Assembly (NCBI GenBank): GCA_016866305.1
Contig: VGMX01000013.1
Location: 1-64,000 of the forward strand
Direction: 5' to 3'
Source of the DNA: Chlorobiota bacterium
Lineage (GTDB): Bacteria > Bacteroidota > Chlorobiia > Chlorobiales > Chlorobiaceae
DNA: 64,000 nucleotides
The position numbers were made by a program, and so were the translations under genes. Of this stretch, positions 20,114 to 31,397 are shown one piece after another (the first letter of the stretch is position 1; the number at the start of each line of letters is the position of its first letter). The notes beneath the pieces were generated by a model, which saw nothing but the letters and a program-made list of their open reading frames with translations, made no database searches and was not told the origin of the DNA.

Positions 20114-21909
20114 ATGACAAACGGTTTCCGTAAGGCATTTATGGCCAAACACCCGATGGCTGGCCGTCTGGGCACTGTTTTTCTGGTGCTTGCTGCGTTG
20201 CTGTTTTCATGGTGGGCGGTGCAACAGGCGGACCGTCAGCTCCGGGAAGACCTGTTGAAGGAGATTGCCATTGTTTCGCGTAACATCGGCAGGATCGATG
20301 TGCACGCATTGCAAGGGTACAGCATCCGATACCGGCACGACTCCCTATGAGGAGCTGAAAGACAGGCTTGCGCTTACCTGCAGGTTGAAGGAAAAGTGCC
20401 GTTTCGTCTATCTTCTCGGTATGAGACCGGATGGAACCGTTTTTTTATGCGGATTCGGAACCTCCCGGGTCGCCCGATATCTCTCCTCCCGGACAGGTCT
20501 ACACTGAAGCATCTGCATCCCTGCGTAACGTGTTTACAAGCGGAAAAGCATCGGTTGAAGGACCATTGCCTGACCGCTGGGGTGTGTGGGTCAGCGGGTT
20601 TCTTCCCTTGACTGATCCCGCCAGCGGCAAGGTCGTTGCGGTGCTCGGCATGGATGTCGATGCTGCAGACTGGACCTGGGACACGGCAGCACGTTCCTCA
20701 CTGCCTATCGGCGCCGTCATCATTGGCACGATCATTATCGCGGCCCTTCTCCTCTCATCGTCCCGTTATGCCGTAACTGTTTCAGGCCCCATATTTGGCG
20801 GATTGTTGCCGCTGCTTTCTGTCCTCCTCTTTGTTTGTGTTTCAGGAATTGCTTTGATGCTCTGGTTTTTCCAGGACAGACGTCTGCAGGAAGTTGTTCA
20901 CCAGACAGAAAAAGAGGTGCTCAAGGAGTTCAGGAATTCCGTACTGGTGCAGTCCGAAGGTCATGATATGACTGCACAGGCGCTTGTGGCCGATCCGGCG
21001 GTTGCCGATCTGCTTCGTAAAAGGGACGGTGCGTCCCTGCAAAAAAGATACCGCGAGTTGTTCGGCAGGCTGCACAAGGAGTACGGGATTTCATGCTTCT
21101 GTCTTTCTGACTCTGCAGGAACCGGCTTTTTCATGCCCGAGAACGACCGGAAAGCAGGTGTCGTCTTCCGGGAACCGTCGGTTTCCGCAGCGCAGGTGGT
21201 CAGGGGGATGCGCAGCGGAGTCGCCCTTGATGAGGACGGCTTGATGCTTGGCAGGTCTATCAAGGGGGAGGGGGCGCTGAGCGCCACCTCGCTGCTCATG
21301 ATGGACTCGATCAGCACGAGGCCTGAAGCTGTTGCTTCGATGCCGGAGGTATTTGCCGCAATCCTCGTCAAGCCGGTGCGTCAGTCGGAGCTGTTCAATG
21401 CCCTGGTCGATGTGCTGTTTTCAGATGGGGGAGGAAGGGACGGCAATAAACCGCAGAAAAAGTTGCACCCTGCCGATACCGGGAAGTTGACCGGAGCGGG
21501 TGGTCGGCAGGCAGTCCGGAACGGCACTGTGCGGATCCTGCTTGCCGAGGACAGCAGCGTGAACCAGATGGTTGTCGTGGGTATGCTCGGCAGGCTGGGG
21601 TATGCGGTCGATGTGGTATCGAACGGAAAGGAGGCCCTGGATCACCTTCGCAAAGGCAGTTATAACCTTGTCTATCATGGATGTCCAGATGCCTGAAATG
21701 GATGACATGGAAGCCACCAGGGTCATCAGGGACACCGGTTCCGATATACCGGGTTCATGACATTCCTGTTATCGCACTGACAGCGCATGCCAATGCATGG
21801 CGATCGTGAGATCTGCCTGAAGGCGGGCATGAACGACTATATAACGAAGCCGGTCGATCCCGGCCGTCTTGCTGAAACCGTGAAAAAATGGTTGCCTCCG
21901 GCATCATGA
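20114..21909 (+). pseudogene. Decayed hybrid sensor histidine kinase
   Basis: The reading frame is broken repeatedly. Frame A (20114-20350) holds the N-terminus and first membrane helix. A frameshift passes into frame B (FVYLLGMRPDGTVF), and a second at a T7 run (20440-20446) passes into the 20431-21696 frame, which carries the sensor segment (YADSEPPGSP), two further helices, a second sensor region and a receiver. The C-terminal receiver is then cut by shifts near 21668, 21750 and 21790 (pieces IMDVQMPEMD, HDIPVIALTAHA, GMNDYITKPVD). The HisKA and HATPase domains are missing altogether, apparently lost between about 21255 and 21300. No functional product is expected. Confidence 0.88.
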
Positions 21910-23856
21910 CATGCAAGCCTCCCACTCGGAGAACAACCGGTCGAGTTCGGCTGAAACACTGTGGTAATCCTCAAGCGTTCGCTTGTTCTCCTCCGGCGAG
22001 CACCGGTAAAAATCATCCGTGGCCATGAGTGTCTCCAGGGACTCTTTTTTCTGTTCGAGCGACTGGATGCTTTTTTCGATCGACTCGATCTTCCGGTGGT
22101 TCCTCTTCGGTGCGGTTGCGGGTTTTGCCGGCTGGGCCGCTCTCTCTTTTACCGTTGCGGCTTCGGCTTTCTGGCGGGCGCTCTCTTTCAGCCGCTCCTC
22201 TTCGAGCGCTTTTTCAGCCTTTTCAAGGTAGTCGGCGTAGCCGCCATGATAGAGCTGCAGCCCCCCGTTTCTGATCTCGATCACCTTGTTGACCAGGCTG
22301 TCGAGGAAGTATCGGTCGTGGCTCACCAGCAGCAGGGTGCCGTCGTAGTTTTCCAGCGCATCGATCAGCATCTCCTTCGAGCGCATGTCGAGGTGGTTGG
22401 TCGGTTCGTCCATGATCAGCAGGTTGGAAGCCTGCAACAGGATACGGGCGAGCGCTACGCGTGATTTTTCACCCCCGGACAGCACCCCGATCTTTTTGTC
22501 GATAGCGTCGCCGCTGAACAGGAAGCAGCCGAGAATGTCACGGATTTTTCTCTGTGCTTCAGGTGTCGGTGCGGCATCGAGCATCTCGGCATAAATGGTT
22601 TTTCCGGTGTCGAGATTTTCCGTCTGATGCTGGGCGAAATAGTTCAGGCTGACGTTGTGGCCGGTCGTGAGTTTTCCCTCGAAGCCGGTTTCTCCGGCAA
22701 GGATTTTACAGAAGGTGGTTTTGCCCGCTCCGTTCGATCCCACGATGGCGATACGGTCTCCGCGCAGCACGTCGAGATCGATGTCCCGGAGCACCGGTTT
22801 CGGGGTTCCGTCCGGCAGTGTATAGGTCTTGCCGATCCCCTCCAGCCGCATGACCTCCCGTCCCGAAGGGTTGGCTTTGGGAAACCTGAAGGAGATGCGG
22901 GAGAGATCCTCTTCGGGCGCCTGGAGCCCCTGCTCGAGTTTTTCGAGCTGGCGGAGCCTGCTCTGCGCCTGCCGGGCCTTGGTTGCCTTGTACCGGAAGC
23001 GGTCAACGAACGCCTTCAGGTCGGCCATTTTTTTCATGTCGTTTTCATAGCGGCTCATCAGCAGTTCGTAGCGGGCGGCTTTCTCCTTTTCGTAATAGGA
23101 GTAGTTGCCCTTGTACTCCTCGATGCGCTGAAAGGAGATCTCAAGGGTCCTCGTGGTGAGCTTGTCGAGGAAGAATCGGTCGTGCGAGACGATGATGCAA
23201 CTGTGCTCGTAATTCTGGAGGTAGTTTTCCAGCCAGCGCAGCGAATCGATATCGAGATGGTTGGTAGGTTCGTCGAGCAGGAGAAGGGTGGGGTTCTGCA
23301 ACAGCAGGCGGGCGATGAGCAGGCGCATCTGCCATCCGCCTGAAAACGCTTTCACTTTCTTGTGGAAATCCGCTTCGCTGAAACCGAGACCCGAAAGCAT
23401 TTTTTCGGCCTGGGCCCGCATGGTGTATCCTCCCTCCCGCTCGAAGTCGTGCATGGCGTCGGTGAAGCGTTCGATCAGCCGGTGGTATGCCGCACCCGCA
23501 TGGTCCTGGTCGGGCAGCGCCAGCTCGTGTTCAAGCCGGGCTATGGTTTCCGAAAGATCGAACAGGCGCATGTTGGCGTGCATGGCATACTGCAGGGCTG
23601 TTTTTTCCAGATCCCGCTCGAAGGATATTTCCTGCGAAAGGTATCCGATCGTGGTGTCCGCGGATTTCAGGAACTGCCCTTCGCTGACCAGGGTGCTTTC
23701 GCTGGCGGTTCCGCTGATGAGCCTGAGGAGGGTGGACTTGCCTGTTCCGTTCATGCCGACAAGTGCGACACGGTCACGGTCGCCTATCCGGAAGGATGAC
23801 TCCCTGAGCAGTTCCTTGGTCCCGACGCTGAGCGAAAGATTTCTCGATTCAAACAT
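21904..23856 (-). CDS. ABC-F family ATPase
   Basis: 650 residues with two ABC modules and no membrane segments: Walker [10 protein letters not shown] (about 34) with signature [10 protein letters not shown], and Walker [10 protein letters not shown] (about 376) with [10 protein letters not shown]. The linker between them is charged and helical, and the C-terminus is a coiled coil rich in Glu/Lys. This is the ABC-F layout (Uup/YheS-like); such proteins act on ribosomes or nucleic acids rather than in transport. The 3' end converges on the decayed kinase. Confidence 0.92.
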   Translation of the reverse strand: MFESRNLSLSVGTKELLRESSFRIGDRDRVALVGMNGTGKSTLLRLISGTASESTLVSEGQFLKSADTTIGYLSQEISFERDLEKTALQYAMHANMRLFDLSETIARLEHELALPDQDHAGAAYHRLIERFTDAMHDFEREGGYTMRAQAEKMLSGLGFSEADFHKKVKAFSGGWQMRLLIARLLLQNPTLLLLDEPTNHLDIDSLRWLENYLQNYEHSCIIVSHDRFFLDKLTTRTLEISFQRIEEYKGNYSYYEKEKAARYELLMSRYENDMKKMADLKAFVDRFRYKATKARQAQSRLRQLEKLEQGLQAPEEDLSRISFRFPKANPSGREVMRLEGIGKTYTLPDGTPKPVLRDIDLDVLRGDRIAIVGSNGAGKTTFCKILAGETGFEGKLTTGHNVSLNYFAQHQTENLDTGKTIYAEMLDAAPTPEAQRKIRDILGCFLFSGDAIDKKIGVLSGGEKSRVALARILLQASNLLIMDEPTNHLDMRSKEMLIDALENYDGTLLLVSHDRYFLDSLVNKVIEIRNGGLQLYHGGYADYLEKAEKALEEERLKESARQKAEAATVKERAAQPAKPATAPKRNHRKIESIEKSIQSLEQKKESLETLMATDDFYRCSPEENKRTLEDYHSVSAELDRLFSEWEACMS

Positions 23857-24109
23857 GATGAGCGGGTCTTGACGGAATGGCGAATGGCATGGTAATAGTT
23901 TTTTTCGGTCGACGGGGGAAAAGATACGATATTCTTTAAATTTCCACCGTACCCGTGCAGGGTCCTGTTTTCGCGTTTCCCGTCAGTCTGCGGAACCTGT
24001 GCCCGGCTGGTGTTTTATCCGGTTTTTCATGGATAATGCAGCCTGTCAGCCGGAGGTCGCCGCAGGATTTTTCCTGATTTGCCGTCACACCGTTAAACGA
24101 TCCTGCGCC

Positions 24110-25378
24110 ATGAAAACAACCATCATAGCGGTTCTGCTCCTGCTCCTTGTTGCCCCCCGGCAGCCGCTGCATGCAGAAGAGCCGCTCACCTGGCTTCAGT
24201 GCGTGAGCGAGGCGAAACAAGCCCATCCCGACCTGTATTCGGCGCTTGCGGCGCTGCAGCAGGCGGAAGCCGACAAGCGCATAACCGGAGGGCAGTTGCT
24301 TCCCCAGGTCAGCGCATCCCTTTCCGGAGGACAGAGTGGAAGCACCCGTAAAAACACCGGTTCCGCATCGGCGTTTTCCTACTCGCTCACGGCACGGCAG
24401 TTGCTGTATGACGGACGGAAAACCTCGAAACAGGTTGCTGCATACGGCGAGTCCGTGAAGGCCGCCCGGCATAGCTATCAGGAAGTGTCGGCAGCGGTTC
24501 GCTATGCACTGCGTTCGTCGTTTATCGATCTGCTCAAGGCCCAGGAGCTTGCGGGACTCACCAGGGACATTGCTGACCGGCGGAAGAGAAACATGAGGAT
24601 GATCAACCTCCGCTACCAGGCCGGCAGGGAACATATCGGTTCACTGCGCAAGGCTGAGGCCGATCTGGCCCAGTCGGAGTTCGAGGTTTCCCGGGCAGAG
24701 CGGGGACTGGTACTGGCGCAATCCGGACTGGCCTCCGCCCTCGGGCGGAATCTTCGTTCACCCATACGCGTGAAAGGGTCGTTCACCGCCGAAGAGACGG
24801 CGCATTCGAAGCCCGATTTCGTTCTCCTGGCCAAAGGCAATCCCCAGATGCAGCGGCTCGAAGCCGAAAGGCAGGCTGCCGGACATGATCTGGAAGCTGC
24901 CAGGGGAGCATTCTCCCCCGAGCTCTATCTCACCTCTTCAGTCGGAAAAAACTCCTTCGACCGCTGGCCGCCCGATGAGCTTGACTGGAACGCCGGGGTG
25001 GAAGTTTCCCTGCCGATCTACGGAGGCGGCACAGGCCGGGCAAAAGAGGCAAAGGCGATGGCCGTTGTAAGCCAGCGGAATGCAGAGCAGATGAGCGGGT
25101 ACCTCAAGGTGCTCGATGCGCTGGAAGAGAGCTGGAAGAATTACATGGATGCCCGCCAGTATGTGAGCGTGCAGAAAAAATATCTCGATGCGGATATCGA
25201 ACGTGCTTCGATATCCGGTGCACAGTACTCCAACGGTCTCATATCGTTCGACGACTGGGTGATCATCGAGGACAATCTGGTAAACGCGAAAAAGCAGTTT
25301 CTCGATGCCGGGGCGGATCTTCTGATCGCCGAGGCTGTATGGATACAGGCAAAAGGAGGGGGACTCGATGACCGATAA
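24110..25378 (+). CDS. TolC-family outer-membrane efflux protein
   Basis: About 422 residues from ATG 24110, with a signal peptide ending near PLHAEE. Two repeats of long alpha-helical and strand segments follow the OEP pattern (TARQLLYDGRKTSKQVAAYGES, then VSLPIYGGGTGRAKEA). It forms the outer-membrane channel of the three-gene exporter; its stop overlaps the start of the adaptor gene by 11 bp. An alternative in-frame start upstream lacks a signal sequence. Confidence 0.88.
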   Translation: MKTTIIAVLLLLLVAPRQPLHAEEPLTWLQCVSEAKQAHPDLYSALAALQQAEADKRITGGQLLPQVSASLSGGQSGSTRKNTGSASAFSYSLTARQLLYDGRKTSKQVAAYGESVKAARHSYQEVSAAVRYALRSSFIDLLKAQELAGLTRDIADRRKRNMRMINLRYQAGREHIGSLRKAEADLAQSEFEVSRAERGLVLAQSGLASALGRNLRSPIRVKGSFTAEETAHSKPDFVLLAKGNPQMQRLEAERQAAGHDLEAARGAFSPELYLTSSVGKNSFDRWPPDELDWNAGVEVSLPIYGGGTGRAKEAKAMAVVSQRNAEQMSGYLKVLDALEESWKNYMDARQYVSVQKKYLDADIERASISGAQYSNGLISFDDWVIIEDNLVNAKKQFLDAGADLLIAEAVWIQAKGGGLDDR

Positions 25379-26336
25379 AAACAGGATGATGCTTGGAGGG
25401 GCGGTTTTGCTGCTGGTTCTGGGGATTGCGGCATTTTTCCTATTCAGGGGAAACGGCGGTTCGAAACAGCTTTTCAGGGAGGTGAGGACGGAACGGGGAT
25501 TCATCAGTTCCTCCGTTTCGACAACCGGCGTGGTTGAACCCCGCAACCGCCTGAAAATACAGTCCTCCATAAGCGGGCGGATCGAAGAGATAAAGGTTGA
25601 AGAGGGCCAGGCGGTCAGGAAGGGGCAGATCCTTGCCCTTCTGAGTTCCTCCGAACGGGCCGCACTGCTCGATGCTGCCAGGCTGCAAGGCGACAGGGAG
25701 CTCTCCTACTGGAAAACCGTCTATCGGGAGACCGCGGTGATCGCTCCCATTGACGGCCAGCTGATTGTGCGCAGCGTCGAGCCTGGCCAGACCGTCACCA
25801 CCAGTGATTCGCTGTTCGTGCTTTCGGACCGTCTCATCGTCAAGGCGTACGTCGATGAAACCGACATAGGCAGGGTGAAGGTTGGCCAGCGAGCGGTGAT
25901 CGGGCTTGACGCCTACCCCGAAATCAGGATGAAGGGTGTGGTTGAGCATATCCACTTCGAATCCCGCCTGCAGAACAACGTCAATATCTACTATGTGGAC
26001 GTGGTTCCCGAAACCATCCCCGATGTGTTCCGTTCGGGCATGAGCGCCAATATCGACATCATCGTGAGCGAAAAGGAGCATGCGCTCCTGCTGCCGGTCG
26101 GTGCGGTGCAGACGAGACAGGGCAGGACTGTGGTGCTGATGAGAAACAGCACATCGAAAGAGGGGGTGAGCTACAGTGCGGTGAAGACCGGCATGCAGGA
26201 CGACACCAATGTCGAGATTCTCGAGGGGCTTCGGGAGAGTGACGTCGTACTGGTGCAGGACACCGCTTTTGCGCTTCCGGAAAACAGCGGCGGCACGAAT
26301 CCCTTCATGCCCCGGAGGAATCGGCAGGCGAAATGA
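25368..26336 (+). CDS. macA: MacA-type membrane-fusion protein
   Basis: 322 residues: an N-terminal membrane anchor ([20 protein letters not shown]), a biotinyl-lipoyl-like split domain ([22 protein letters not shown], then [10 protein letters not shown]), a short alpha-helical hairpin and a beta-barrel region. The hairpin is much shorter than in E. coli MacA. It bridges the TolC-like channel and the MacB transporter; the three genes overlap by 11 and 4 bp. Confidence 0.88.
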   Translation: MTDKNRMMLGGAVLLLVLGIAAFFLFRGNGGSKQLFREVRTERGFISSSVSTTGVVEPRNRLKIQSSISGRIEEIKVEEGQAVRKGQILALLSSSERAALLDAARLQGDRELSYWKTVYRETAVIAPIDGQLIVRSVEPGQTVTTSDSLFVLSDRLIVKAYVDETDIGRVKVGQRAVIGLDAYPEIRMKGVVEHIHFESRLQNNVNIYYVDVVPETIPDVFRSGMSANIDIIVSEKEHALLLPVGAVQTRQGRTVVLMRNSTSKEGVSYSAVKTGMQDDTNVEILEGLRESDVVLVQDTAFALPENSGGTNPFMPRRNRQAK

Positions 26337-28309
26337 GACCGCTCATCGAGCTTCAGGACGTTCACCGGACCTACCGTATCGGTGAGAGCACGGTGCACGC
26401 TCTCCGTGGCGTATCGCTCACGGTCCGGCAGGGCGAGTTCATCGCCATCATGGGGGCCTCGGGATCAGGAAAATCCTCGATGCTGCAGATTCTCGGGCTG
26501 CTCGACAATCCCGACAGCGGCGAATACCGGATTGCCGGACAGAGCGTCAACACCCTTTCCGACGACGAACAGGCCGGAGTGCGCAACAACGTGGCGGGGT
26601 TCGTGTTCCAGCAGTTCCATCTGCTCAGGAGGATGAGCGTGGTCGATAACGTGCGTCTGCCGCACATCTACGGCGGCCTCAAGGGGGACTTTCGCAGGGA
26701 GGCGGAGGCGCGGCTTGCCCTTGTCGGCCTTGAACACAGAATGCATCATACGCCGAACCAGCTTTCCGGGGGAGAACAGCAGCGGGTGGCCATCGCAAGG
26801 GCACTGGTACGCGATCCCATCATGATTTTCGCCGACGAACCGACCGGCAATCTCGATACGAAGAATTCTGCGGAGATCATGAACATTCTCAAGGGGCTGC
26901 ACGAAGAGGGGAAAACCATTATCATGGTGACCCACGAAACGGACATTGCGGCCTATGCGGAACGGGTGATCACGATGCGGGACGGCGTGATCGTCAGCGA
27001 CGAAAAGAGAAAGGGAGGTGACCGCAAGGGAACTGCGGCGGCTGAAGCGCCTTTCGCCCTCCATGCCGGGGAGAAGAAGGGGAGCCTGTGGAAAAGTGGC
27101 GGGTTTGGCGGTTTCATGGCACAGGCATTCCAGTCCATTCTGGCCAACAAGATCCGCTCCCTGCTCTCCGTGCTCGGCATTCTGGTGGGTGTTGCCTCGG
27201 TGATCGCCATGATGGCCCTTGGTGAGGGTGCCAGGTTGGCCATGCAGGAGCAGCTCAGGTCGATGGGCTCGAACCTGCTCTCCGTCAGGGGCGGTTCAGC
27301 GAAAATCAGGGGCGCCGCGCAGGGTGCAGGCGCTGTGGCACGCTTCACCATGAGGGATGTGGAAGCCATAGCCGCCCTGCGTTCGCTGGTGAAAAACGCG
27401 ACCGGTGTCGTGAGCGGAAACGGACAGGTCGTGTATGAAAACAACAACTGGAGCACCAATCTGGAAGGGGCGGGATATGAGTACGGCCTCATGCGCTCAG
27501 CCGTGCCGACCGTCGGCCGTTGGTTTACGCGCGAGGAGCTGCAGACGCGGGCGAAAGTAGCCATTATCGGGGTGACGGTGGCCAGGGAGCTGTTCGGTTC
27601 GGCTAATCCCGTAGGCAGGACCGTCAAGATCAACCGCATCAATTTCAAGATTATCGGTATCGCTCCGGCAAAAGGGTTCTCCGGGCCGCGTGACGAGGAC
27701 GACGTGGTGATCGTTCCCCTCACGACTGCCATGTACCGGGTGATCGGCAAGGAGTATCTCAGCGGCATTTTCGTGGAGGTCAGTTCCCCTGAGCGCATCG
27801 AACAGGCAAAAACCGCCATCGACGGCCTGATCCGCAAACGGCACCGGCTGCAGGAGGATGACGACACCTTCAACATACGGGACATGACCGAAATTCAGCA
27901 GATGCTTTCAAGCACCACCGAGACCATGAGCATGCTGCTTGGTTCGATAGCCGCCATATCGTTGCTGGTCGGCGGCATCGGCATCATGAACATCATGCTG
28001 GTTTCCGTTACCGAGCGCACCCGCGAAATCGGGCTCAGGAAAGCCATCGGTGCGCGCAAAAGCGATATCATGCTGCAGTTTCTCGTGGAGGCTGTCGGCA
28101 TGACCCTGAGCGGCGGCATCATCGGGGTCGCCACAGGCGTCGGTGTTTCGCTGTTGCTTTCGTTCTTTGCGGGATGGGCCGTCAAAACCTCACTCTATTC
28201 CATTATCCTTGCGACACTTTTCTCCGTCATGACCGGTCTGTTCTTCGGTCTCTGGCCGGCGCGGAAAGCCGCGGAACTCAAGCCGGTGGAGGCTTTGCGG
28301 TATGAATGA
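26333..28309 (+). CDS. macB: MacB-type ABC transporter (ATPase-permease fusion)
   Basis: 658 residues. The ABC domain (about 1-230) has Walker [10 protein letters not shown] (41-49), signature LSGGEQQ (about 146) and Walker [11 protein letters not shown]. After a linker, a helix near 270-300, a large periplasmic domain and three C-terminal helices form the FtsX-like permease. It exports substrates from the periplasm by mechanotransmission with the adaptor and TolC-like protein. Start ATG overlaps the preceding stop as ATGA. Cargo could be a peptide, lipid or drug; the sequence does not say. Confidence 0.93.
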   Translation: MRPLIELQDVHRTYRIGESTVHALRGVSLTVRQGEFIAIMGASGSGKSSMLQILGLLDNPDSGEYRIAGQSVNTLSDDEQAGVRNNVAGFVFQQFHLLRRMSVVDNVRLPHIYGGLKGDFRREAEARLALVGLEHRMHHTPNQLSGGEQQRVAIARALVRDPIMIFADEPTGNLDTKNSAEIMNILKGLHEEGKTIIMVTHETDIAAYAERVITMRDGVIVSDEKRKGGDRKGTAAAEAPFALHAGEKKGSLWKSGGFGGFMAQAFQSILANKIRSLLSVLGILVGVASVIAMMALGEGARLAMQEQLRSMGSNLLSVRGGSAKIRGAAQGAGAVARFTMRDVEAIAALRSLVKNATGVVSGNGQVVYENNNWSTNLEGAGYEYGLMRSAVPTVGRWFTREELQTRAKVAIIGVTVARELFGSANPVGRTVKINRINFKIIGIAPAKGFSGPRDEDDVVIVPLTTAMYRVIGKEYLSGIFVEVSSPERIEQAKTAIDGLIRKRHRLQEDDDTFNIRDMTEIQQMLSSTTETMSMLLGSIAAISLLVGGIGIMNIMLVSVTERTREIGLRKAIGARKSDIMLQFLVEAVGMTLSGGIIGVATGVGVSLLLSFFAGWAVKTSLYSIILATLFSVMTGLFFGLWPARKAAELKPVEALRYE

Positions 28310-28532
28310 AAAAAAATAATTTTTTTGCACAAGGTTCCGGAACGAACGCCGTCATACTCCTTGAAGGCATGATAAAACGGTTTCATGTTTTCACCCTTAG
28401 GTTAGTGTGTGTTGTGTGGTTGGAACTTTCGGTGATCAGAGGGTTTTTTGTTGTGTTGTGCTATGATGATAACGATGATGAACTGAAACAAGAGAGGTGA
28501 AGGTAGGTTAATGCCTTTCTGGTTGCCGATTG
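28310..28532. other. Intergenic stretch after macB
   Basis: A GT-rich, low-complexity region with no convincing gene. A 64-codon open frame (28306-28500) has no ribosome site, no family resemblance and overlaps the macB stop. It is followed by a strong terminator and may be an extended 3' leader or small-RNA region, but nothing shows a transcript. Confidence 0.4.
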
Positions 28533-28574
28533 AAACAGCGAAGAGCTTGAGTAGGGCTCTTCGCTGTTTTTTTT
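28533..28574 (+). terminator. Terminator downstream of macB
   Basis: A perfect 14-bp stem (28533-28546 / 28556-28569) with a 9-nt loop, followed by a T-run. It lies 224 bp after the macB stop. Confidence 0.85.
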
Positions 28575-28614
28575 GTTGGCCAACGGCTTTTCTTCCGTTC
28601 TTTTTCTGAACGGA

Positions 28615-28653
28615 AAAACCCCTGCGGGACAATGGTTGTCCTGCAGGGGTTTT
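28615..28653 (-). terminator. Terminator of sucC
   Basis: A 16-bp stem (28615-28630 / 28638-28653) with one G-U-type mismatch and a 7-nt loop; on the minus strand the left arm gives the T-run. It is 36 bp past the sucC stop. Confidence 0.85.
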
Positions 28654-28688
28654 CTCGATGTATGCCTCGCCGGAGTGGCGGTTGCGGG

Positions 28689-29864
28689 TTACGACGCCAG
28701 TGCCTTGTTCACTTTCGCCGCAGCGTCGTGCAGGCCGGTCGCGGCGATCAGGTTCAGACCGCTCTCGTCGAGCATTTTCTGTGCGATTTCGGCATTGGTG
28801 CCTTCGAGGCGCACGATAACCGGCAGGTTCAGGTCGATTTTCTTGGCCGCCTCGATAATGCCTCCGGCTACGCGGTCGCAGCGCACGATGCCGCCGAAAA
28901 TGTTGACGAGGATGGCGCGCACGTTCTTGTCGCTGAGGATGATCTTGAACCCTTCCTCGACGGTCTTGGGGCTGGCCCCGCCGCCGACGTCGAGAAAGTT
29001 GGCGGGCCTGCCGCCGGCAAGCTGGATCATGTCCATGGTGCCCATGGCAAGTCCGGCACCGTTGACCATGCAGCCCACGTTGCCGTCGAGCCGGACGTAG
29101 TTGAGGCCGGATTTCGATGCCTCCACTTCGAACGGGTCCTCTTCACTGGTATCGCGCAGTTCAAGGAACTCCTTGTGGCGGAAGAGGGCATTGTCGTCGA
29201 AATTGATTTTTGCGTCAAGTGCCAGCACGCGGCCTTCCCTGGTGACGACCAGCGGGTTGATTTCGGCCAGTGACGCATCGATGGCCATATACGCGTTGTA
29301 GAGTGCGGTGATGAAGGATACCGCGTTTCGGAACTGTTCGCCCTCGAGTCCAAGGAAGAACGCCGCCTCGCGAGCCTGGAAACCCTGCAATCCGAAGAGC
29401 GGGTCAACCTGGATTTTCAGAAGCTTTTCCGGGGTCTCTTCGGCAACCTTTTCGATTTCCATGCCGCCTTCCGTGGAGATCATCAGCACATTGCGCGAAG
29501 TCGAACGGTCGAGGGTGATGCCGACATAGAACTCGCGATCGATGTTCATGCCCTCTTCAACAAGCAGCCGGCGCACCTCCTTGCCTTCCGGCCCGGTCTG
29601 GTGGGTGACCAGCGTGGCTCCGATCATCTGACGGGCGATATCGAACGCCTCATCGGGAGATTTTGCGAGTTTCACGCCTCCGGCCTTGCCGCGCCCTCCG
29701 GCATGAATCTGCGCCTTGACGACCACGACGGGGCTGCCCTGCTCCTCGAAAAGCCGGATGGCGGCTTCTTTGGCCTCTTCGGGAGAAAACGCCACAATAC
29801 CTTTCGGCACGCTCACCCCGAATTTTCTCAGGATATCTTTGCCTTGATATTCATGAATGTTCAT
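28689..29864 (-). CDS. sucC: Succinyl-CoA synthetase beta subunit
   Basis: 391 residues. The ATP-grasp domain (about 1-235, with the [18 protein letters not shown] loop) is followed by the CoA-ligase domain with the nucleotide-phosphate loop [10 protein letters not shown]. In a green sulfur bacterium it runs in the reductive TCA cycle, making succinyl-CoA from succinate for 2-oxoglutarate synthase. No alpha subunit (sucD) gene lies next to it in this window. Confidence 0.96.
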   Translation of the reverse strand: MNIHEYQGKDILRKFGVSVPKGIVAFSPEEAKEAAIRLFEEQGSPVVVVKAQIHAGGRGKAGGVKLAKSPDEAFDIARQMIGATLVTHQTGPEGKEVRRLLVEEGMNIDREFYVGITLDRSTSRNVLMISTEGGMEIEKVAEETPEKLLKIQVDPLFGLQGFQAREAAFFLGLEGEQFRNAVSFITALYNAYMAIDASLAEINPLVVTREGRVLALDAKINFDDNALFRHKEFLELRDTSEEDPFEVEASKSGLNYVRLDGNVGCMVNGAGLAMGTMDMIQLAGGRPANFLDVGGGASPKTVEEGFKIILSDKNVRAILVNIFGGIVRCDRVAGGIIEAAKKIDLNLPVIVRLEGTNAEIAQKMLDESGLNLIAATGLHDAAAKVNKALAS

Positions 29865-30008
29865 ATTACTTCAGCTGTCTGATGAATGGTTTGGATAATT
29901 GTTGATCTTCTTTGAAACAGGTCCGGTCGCAGTGCCGGAAAAAAGGGAGAAAGGAAAACTTCAGTATAGCAAATTTTAACCTTTTACTAAAGTCCGGGAG
30001 GTCAACCT

Positions 30009-30467
30009 ATGCACAATTTGAACTTTTATATGGAGCAGGCTTTCAGGGAAGCGCTCAAAGCATATGAAAAAAAGGAGGTGCCTGTCGGTGCCGTGGTGTT
30101 CGACAGCAACGGCAATATCGCCGGAAAAGGGCACAACCAGGTCGAGGCGCTCTCCGATGCCACTGCGCATGCCGAGATGATTGCGCTCACCTCGGCCATG
30201 GCAACGCTCGGGAGCAAGTACCTCGATGACTGTACGCTGGCCGTCACCATGGAGCCCTGCCCCATGTGCGCGGGGGCGATCGTGAACGCGAAGGTGGGGC
30301 GTGTGATTTTCGGTGCGTACGATCCGAAGATGGGCGCTTCCGGCACGGTGCTGAACATCACCGGCTGCAGGGAGCTGAACCATCAGCCGGAAGTGATCGG
30401 GGGCATCATGGAAGGGAAATGCCGTGAACTGCTCCAGGATTTCTTCCGTCAGCTCCGTCAGTCGTAA
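30009..30467 (+). CDS. tadA: tRNA-specific adenosine deaminase
   Basis: 152 residues of the cytidine-deaminase fold. Zinc ligands and the proton-shuttling Glu are H54-A-E56 and C84-P-M-C87. Length and the N-terminal YMEQAFREALKA match TadA, which converts A34 to inosine in tRNA-Arg(ACG). ATG 30009 is preceded by GGAGG. A guanine-deaminase relative is possible but less likely. Confidence 0.9.
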   Translation: MHNLNFYMEQAFREALKAYEKKEVPVGAVVFDSNGNIAGKGHNQVEALSDATAHAEMIALTSAMATLGSKYLDDCTLAVTMEPCPMCAGAIVNAKVGRVIFGAYDPKMGASGTVLNITGCRELNHQPEVIGGIMEGKCRELLQDFFRQLRQS

Positions 30468-30621
30468 AATCTTGATATACAATGAGATTAGGATGCTTTA
30501 AAAAAAAGTGTTACCTTAGCAGTTGCTGTAATTTTATTGCCTGAATACACCGGCACCCCCGCTGTTTGTGCGTTGTATTCCAGCTCCTGTCGTTTATAAC
30601 CACACTAACGGAGGAGGTTAT

Positions 30622-31035
30622 ATGGACGAGCCAAGCAGATCGGTATTCGACCTTGAGGACAAGATATACCATCTCGCGTTCCGCATGACCAGTTCAAAGA
30701 TACTGGCCAGGGAACTGGTGCTCTGGACATACCGCGAGGCCGGAGCCAACACCTCACGGCATGAACTGCTCAGGCGGTTCAGGGCGTACTATTTCAGTAA
30801 CTTCAGTATCGATATCTTCTCCTGCTTTCTGGAGGCCGGCTGCAAGCCCTACGACATGCAGGACGACTCTTCCGGCCGCTTTTACGACGACATCAAGCTT
30901 GCCGTGCTGTTCGCCGACATGTTCGGCCTGACGCACGACGAGATAGCCGAAATCAACGGTGCCGACATCGAAACCCTGAAAATATGGCTGTGGTGGGGGC
31001 GCAAGAACTTTTTTATGCAGGTTCGGGAGGCATAG
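30622..31035 (+). CDS. Small sigma-70-like (ECF-type) protein, divergent
   Basis: 137 residues from ATG 30622 with a strong ribosome site (GGAGGAGG). The first part (KIYHLAFRMTSSKILARELVLWTYREA) recalls sigma region 2; the end (FADMFGLTHDEIAEINGADIETLKIWLWWGRKNFF) recalls the region 4 helix-turn-helix, where normal ECF factors read as in EIA...VKSRLHRGR. Basic residues expected for promoter contact are sparse, and there is no adjacent anti-sigma gene. It may be a degenerate sigma factor or a regulator derived from one. Confidence 0.55.
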   Translation: MDEPSRSVFDLEDKIYHLAFRMTSSKILARELVLWTYREAGANTSRHELLRRFRAYYFSNFSIDIFSCFLEAGCKPYDMQDDSSGRFYDDIKLAVLFADMFGLTHDEIAEINGADIETLKIWLWWGRKNFFMQVREA

Positions 31036-31397
31036 AGGGTGGTTTGCGCCTTTTTCTCATTGGCCAGTGTGAGGATATCAGCGTATCCGGTTTGCAGATC
31101 TTTCGTTATGGTATGAAAATTCATTCTTTTTCTGTACTTTTATCAGTAATACGTTATCGGTCGGGGGGCATTTTCTCTTGGGTTCCGGCAGAGCCTGCCT
31201 TTTGTGAGGAGTTGTGTTCAGAATACCGGGATGATTGTTGTTACGAAATGATGTTGCATTGCTGACCCTGAAAGTGCATGAGCGTAAATTGCACTCATGC
31301 CGGCAAGCCGGAAAACTCCCGCGGTATGGTTTTCTTTGCTTTCAGTTCTTTTACTGCACATAACATCTTCAAGATATCATTATCCAAGGAGATCAGT
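31036..31397. other. Intergenic region before the omptin gene
   Basis: 362 bp with no convincing gene. It contains a 7-bp inverted repeat GCATGAG / CTCATGC near 31277-31302. A good ribosome site (AAGGAG) precedes ATG 31398. The length suggests a regulated promoter or leader, but I can identify no specific element. Confidence 0.4.

Noticed and set aside
28306-28500. 64-codon ORF after macB
   Set aside because: No ribosome site, overlaps the macB stop, and composition is unlike the neighbouring genes.
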